From Azospirillum fermentarium (GTDB lineage Bacteria > Pseudomonadota > Alphaproteobacteria > Azospirillales > Azospirillaceae): a stretch of DNA of 64,000 nt. Each line of letters begins with the position of its first letter. The first letter of the stretch is position 1. The stretch spans positions 581,501 to 645,500 of the forward strand of contig NZ_JAOQNH010000002.1 in the NCBI RefSeq assembly GCF_025961205.1, read 5' to 3'. A model generated the notes under the pieces. It was not told the DNA's origin. It did no database searches and saw only the letters and a program-made list of their open reading frames with translations. Below are positions 60,462-64,000 of this stretch, piece after piece. The position numbers and the translations under genes were made by a program.

Positions 60462-61685
60462 GTGCCTCTATACCCCCTCTTCCTCTCCATCGTCCTGTAC
60501 GGCCTGTTGAGCCACCCGGCTCCCCCATCGGTGCGGTGGGTGGAGGCGGCGGTGGGCTGCCTGCTGCTGGCGGTGACCGGCGTCCGGCGTCCGGCATCCC
60601 TGCTGTCCGGCCACGCCGCGGCGGTGGCCGGGGATGGGTGGACGTGCGCCATGGCGCTGTCGTTCCTGTGGTTGGCGTGGGCGCCGCTGCTGCGGGGCCT
60701 GAGCCTGGGGTGGGATGGGGTGATGCGCGACGTGGTGCCGCTGGGGTTCCTGTTCCTGCCGCTGATGCTGGTGCCGCCCCTGCGCGCCCACCGGGCGCGG
60801 GCGGTGCGTATTCTTGTGGCGGCGCTGGCGCTGGCGGGGGTTCTGTTCGCGGTGCGCTGGTGGAATCAGAACGGCTGGGCCTTCGGCCTGGTGGGGGGCG
60901 TGCCGCTCGGCGACGGGCCGCGCTATTTTCTCAACGCGCCGTCGGTGCTGTTCGCCGGCATCGGCCTGACGCTGGCGGGCGCCGGGGCGCTGGCGGGCCG
61001 GATGCGCGGCGGGGGGCCAGCGGCGGTGGCGGGGCTGGCCGGCGGATTGCTGTGCCTGGGGGCGCTGGCCGGGGCGGTCCACCGTCTGGCGCTGGTGCTG
61101 GCGGTGTGTGCGCTGACCTGGGCGGCAGTGCGGCAGGCACGGGGGTTGGTGCTGGCCGCGGCGGCGGCGGCGTTGCTGGCGCTGATGGTGGAGGGCAGCC
61201 TGCCCGCGGCGCTGGCGCAGGCGTGGGAGAAAAGCCGGATCTACGGCGTCAACGCCCGCGGGGCGGAGCTTGACGCGGTGCTGGTCCAGGCGGGGGACGG
61301 GCCGTGGCCGCTGCTGTTCGGCCAGGGGTGGGGGGCGCTGCTGGCCAACCCGGCGGTGGGCGGGTGGCGGGTGGGGTACACCCACACCCTGGTCAGCTAC
61401 GCCTTGTTCAAGGCCGGGATTCTGGGGCTGGCGGCGTTGACGGTCTATCTTCTGGGGGCGCTGCGGGCGGTACCGGGGCTGGTGCGGCGTCATCCCGTCC
61501 TGGCCGCGGCGGTGCTGCCGCCGCTGGCGGTGTCGCTGACGCTTCACACCAGCTTCAAGTACCTGGATTGCGGCCTGCTGCTGACCCTGCTGGTGCTGGC
61601 GGGGGAGGACGAGGGGAAGGCGCCGGTTACGGCGCCCCGTACCGCCGTGCCGCCATCGTGTCGGCCATCCGCAGCGCCGCCATGA
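60462..61685 (+). CDS. O-antigen-ligase-like membrane protein
   Basis: A 407-residue integral membrane protein with about 10 hydrophobic helices. GTG 60462 is the likely start; a TTG at 60423 is an alternative. A long polar segment between late helices (GVNARGAELDAVLVQAGDGP, then VGYTHTLVSYALFKAGI) is placed like the periplasmic loop of WaaL/Wzy-type enzymes, with an H in the THTL pattern. It may ligate or polymerise a surface glycan. The 3' end overlaps convergent pdxA by 59 bp. Family assignment is by topology and loop character. Confidence 0.6.
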   Translation: MPLYPLFLSIVLYGLLSHPAPPSVRWVEAAVGCLLLAVTGVRRPASLLSGHAAAVAGDGWTCAMALSFLWLAWAPLLRGLSLGWDGVMRDVVPLGFLFLPLMLVPPLRAHRARAVRILVAALALAGVLFAVRWWNQNGWAFGLVGGVPLGDGPRYFLNAPSVLFAGIGLTLAGAGALAGRMRGGGPAAVAGLAGGLLCLGALAGAVHRLALVLAVCALTWAAVRQARGLVLAAAAAALLALMVEGSLPAALAQAWEKSRIYGVNARGAELDAVLVQAGDGPWPLLFGQGWGALLANPAVGGWRVGYTHTLVSYALFKAGILGLAALTVYLLGALRAVPGLVRRHPVLAAAVLPPLAVSLTLHTSFKYLDCGLLLTLLVLAGEDEGKAPVTAPRTAVPPSCRPSAAPP

Positions 61686-62646
61686 GGCTGGACGGGTTGG
61701 CCCGCCCGGTGCCGGCGATGTCGGTGGCGGTGCCGTGGTCGGGGGACGTGCGGATGAACGGCAGCCCCAGCGTCACGTTCACGCCGGTGTCGAAATCCAC
61801 CGTCTTCAGCGGGATCAGCGCCTGATCGTGGTACATGCACAGCACCGCGTCGTACCGGGTGCGGGCGGCGGCGTGGAACAGGGTGTCGGCGGGCCGGGGG
61901 CCGGTGGCGTCGATGCCGTCGGCGCGCAATGCTGCGATGGCGGGGGCGATGACGTCGATCTCCTCCCGCCCCATGGCACCGTCCTCGCCCGCGTGGGGGT
62001 TGAGGGCAGCCACGGCCAGACGGGGCGAGTCGATGCCGAAATCACGGGCCAGGGCCGCCGCCGTCACCCGCCCGCAATGGACGATGGCGTCGGCGCTCAA
62101 CTGGTCCAGCGCATCGCGCAGGGACACGTGGATGGTCACCGGCACCACCCGCAGATCGGCGGTGGCCAGCATCATCACCGGCTCGTCGCTCATGCCGGCC
62201 AGATGGGCCAGATACTCGGTGTGGCCGGGATGGCGGAAACCGGCGGCGTAGAGGGACGATTTCTGGATCGGGTTGGTGACCACGGCCGCCGCCCGGCGGG
62301 AGCGCACCAGATCCACCGCCCGGTCGATGGCGGCGATCACCGCCGGCCCGTTGGCCGGATCGGGGCGCCCCGGCACCACCGCGGCGGGCAGGGTCAGCGG
62401 CAGCACCGGCAGCGCGTGGCCGAACAGGGCCACCGCCTCTTCCGGGCTGTCCACCGGACGGACCGGAACGTCGATCCCGATCTGTCCGGCCAGCCACGTC
62501 AGGCGGGCCGGGTCGTCGATCATGACAAAGGGCGGAACGCCCGCGTCCCGGCGCGCGGCCCAGGCCATGAGCGCCAGTTCCCCGCCGACGCCCGCCGGCT
62601 CGCCCATGGTCACGGCCAGGGGAAGGGGCGGGCGGGCGGCGGTCAT
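61627..62646 (-). CDS. pdxA: 4-hydroxythreonine-4-phosphate dehydrogenase
   Basis: A 339-residue enzyme of pyridoxal 5'-phosphate synthesis. Seen: LAVTMGEPAGVGGELAL, VVTNPIQKSSLYAAGFRHPG then HTEYLA, VHCGRVTAA, ALNPHAGEDGAMGREE, LCMYHDQALIPLK (metal histidines) and TSPDHGTATDIAGTG. It starts at ATG 62646, sharing one base with the surA stop (TGATG). In many proteobacteria rsmA (ksgA) follows pdxA; here a convergent membrane-protein gene overlaps the end instead. Confidence 0.93.
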   Translation of the reverse strand: MTAARPPLPLAVTMGEPAGVGGELALMAWAARRDAGVPPFVMIDDPARLTWLAGQIGIDVPVRPVDSPEEAVALFGHALPVLPLTLPAAVVPGRPDPANGPAVIAAIDRAVDLVRSRRAAAVVTNPIQKSSLYAAGFRHPGHTEYLAHLAGMSDEPVMMLATADLRVVPVTIHVSLRDALDQLSADAIVHCGRVTAAALARDFGIDSPRLAVAALNPHAGEDGAMGREEIDVIAPAIAALRADGIDATGPRPADTLFHAAARTRYDAVLCMYHDQALIPLKTVDFDTGVNVTLGLPFIRTSPDHGTATDIAGTGRANPSSLMAALRMADTMAARRYGAP

Positions 62647-64000
62647 CAGACGCGGTACTCCACGAAGGCGCCGCGGCGCAGGTCGCGCAGATAGCGGCGG
62701 GACAGCAGTTCGGCCCGTTCGTTCATCAGCTCCCGCTCGATCTCCTCGCGCGTGGGCATGGCGGCGGGGGTGGTGGAGGCCGGCGGCGGCGGAGGCGGCG
62801 GCGCCTCGGCCTGCTGCTGCGGCGGGGGTTCGGGCTGGGTGATGGTCACGCCGTCGCGCGAGCACACCATCAGCACCAGCGACCCGGCACCGCCGCTCAG
62901 CACCGGGCTGGCCTGCCCGATGGGGATCACGGCGACAAGCTGGCCGAGCTGGGGCGGCATGTCCTTGATGCGCACGGTGCCCAGGTCGCCCGACTGTTCC
63001 TGGCCGCTGGCCTTGGCGCGGGCGATGAAGTCGGAGCAGCCCTTGACCGACTTGCGCAGCTTTTCCGCCTGTTCGGCGGCGGGCTTGCGCTGCTCGGGGG
63101 TTTCCGCCGGGAACACGATCTGGACCACGCGGGCCTTGGCGTTGGCGGCGATTTCCACCTTGGGCGGCTGGGGCCGGGCCTGACGCTGCTGGGGCGGGGG
63201 ACGGTTGGCCTGGGCCTGCGCCATTTCGCTGGTGGTGCTGCCGAAGGTGCGGCGGTCGCGCACCAGCATGACGTGATAACCGGCGGCGGTGCGCACCGGG
63301 GCCGACATCTGGCCGGGGCGCAGGGACTGGAGCGCCGTATCGAGTTCGTCGGACAGCTCGCCCGGACGCACCCACCCCATGTCCCCACCGTTCTGGGCGC
63401 CGGCGGACTGGGAGAACTGGCGGGCCACGGCGGCGAAATTGCCGGTGCGGCGGATGTCCTCGATCAGCCGGTCGGCGGCGCGGCGGACCTGATCGTCCTG
63501 GCTGGGGTTGTCCACGGCCAGGAAGATTTCGGCCACCAGATATTCCGGCTTGCCGATGTTGGCCTTGGCGTGCTGGAGGGCTGCCTCCACCTCCTCGTCG
63601 CCGATCTGCACTTCCTGGCGGATGCGGCGCTGGACCACCTTCTGCCAGGCGAGGGCCGCCTGGATCTGGGTCTGGAGGGTGGAGACGCTGATGTTCCGGC
63701 TTTTCAGCATCCCTTCCAGCTGCTGCCGGTTGAGGCGGTTCTGCTGGGCGATGCGGTCGATGGCCTGGTTGACTTCCTCCGCCGAGGCGGTGGCGCCGAC
63801 GCGCTTGGCCTCCTGAAGCTGGAGCTGTTCGTCCACCAACTGGCGCAGAACCTGCGGCTGGAGCCGCTGGCGCACCTCCCCGTTGTCGGGCAGGCCGGCG
63901 TTCAGCAGCATCAGCCGCAGCCGCGCCTCCACATCCGACACGGATATGGCCTGATCGTTGACGACGGCGGCGATCCGTTCCGCCGCACGGCTGGTGGCGG
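62646..64000 (-). CDS. surA: SurA-type periplasmic peptidyl-prolyl isomerase (partial)
   Basis: The frame is open to the right edge (AAERIAAVVNDQAISVSDVE), so the signal peptide and first residues lie outside. SurA_N (RLMLLNAGLPDNGEVRQRLQ) is followed by a parvulin domain: EYLVAEIFLAVDNPSQ, AVARQFSQSAGAQNGGDMGW, GQMSAPVRTAAGYHVMLVRD. The second parvulin region is divergent (SGDLGTVRIKDMPPQLGQLV), then a Pro-rich stretch and a helical tail. It chaperones outer-membrane proteins in the periplasm. Co-transcribed with pdxA. Confidence 0.9.
   Translation of the reverse strand, partial: ATSRAAERIAAVVNDQAISVSDVEARLRLMLLNAGLPDNGEVRQRLQPQVLRQLVDEQLQLQEAKRVGATASAEEVNQAIDRIAQQNRLNRQQLEGMLKSRNISVSTLQTQIQAALAWQKVVQRRIRQEVQIGDEEVEAALQHAKANIGKPEYLVAEIFLAVDNPSQDDQVRRAADRLIEDIRRTGNFAAVARQFSQSAGAQNGGDMGWVRPGELSDELDTALQSLRPGQMSAPVRTAAGYHVMLVRDRRTFGSTTSEMAQAQANRPPPQQRQARPQPPKVEIAANAKARVVQIVFPAETPEQRKPAAEQAEKLRKSVKGCSDFIARAKASGQEQSGDLGTVRIKDMPPQLGQLVAVIPIGQASPVLSGGAGSLVLMVCSRDGVTITQPEPPPQQQAEAPPPPPPPASTTPAAMPTREEIERELMNERAELLSRRYLRDLRRGAFVEYRV

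Overview
The window looks like chromosome of a GC-rich alphaproteobacterium, most likely an Azospirillum-type member of the Rhodospirillales. The reasons are the very high GC with strong third-position bias, an FlbT next to a large flagellin, a DUF4170 protein, a SurA-PdxA pair, and giant TPR-glycosyltransferase proteins around the flagellin gene. This is a judgement from gene content; no database search was possible.

Region 1 (1-8651) is the right-hand end of an integrated conjugative or mobilizable element. It has a TraD-like gene and a Ti-type TraA relaxase-helicase facing away from each other over a candidate oriT. Lower-GC cargo follows: an HNH protein, a HEPN protein with an ApeA-like look, and an AbiEi/AbiEii type IV toxin-antitoxin pair with inverted repeats in its promoter. 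The element stops at a 3' half of an initiator tRNA-Met gene followed by a strong terminator, which marks an attachment site. Just outside (8859-9955) lie remnants: a frameshifted IS66 tnpA, a broken plasmid-type ParB and an antitoxin-like small ORF.

Region 2 (9921-24099) is core and metabolic DNA: thiE and a class I fructose-bisphosphate aldolase in one operon, a GH36 alpha-galactosidase, an MBL hydrolase, DUF4170, an orphan peptide-type solute-binding protein followed by a sensor kinase, then a lipoprotein and an alpha/beta-hydrolase-subtilase fusion.

Region 3 (about 24100-54601) is a flagellin-modification locus of about 30 kb. After an AT-rich promoter region, two giant TPR-glycosyltransferase genes overlap by ATGA and run into pseI (neuB family), an SpsF-like cytidylyltransferase, two acyl carrier proteins, a short acyl-activating ligase, a FabG-like reductase and a KAS III-like synthase. 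Then comes a flagellin gene with a sigma-54 promoter behind an array of 13-bp palindromes resembling FlbD sites, then flbT, translationally overlapped by a third TPR-glycosyltransferase. On the other strand are a degenerate sugar nucleotidyltransferase, a PPC-like hypothetical and a fourth TPR-glycosyltransferase. A TPR-methyltransferase closes the locus. I infer that the locus makes an acyl-modified nonulosonic acid and puts it on flagellin through FlmG-like TPR proteins carrying nine GT-B modules in total.

Region 4 (54647-64000) holds a tandem UspA protein, a MASE1 histidine kinase with a FixJ-type regulator, a KefB/YbaL-type antiporter, a small lipoprotein, an O-antigen-ligase-like membrane protein, pdxA and the 3' part of surA running off the right edge.
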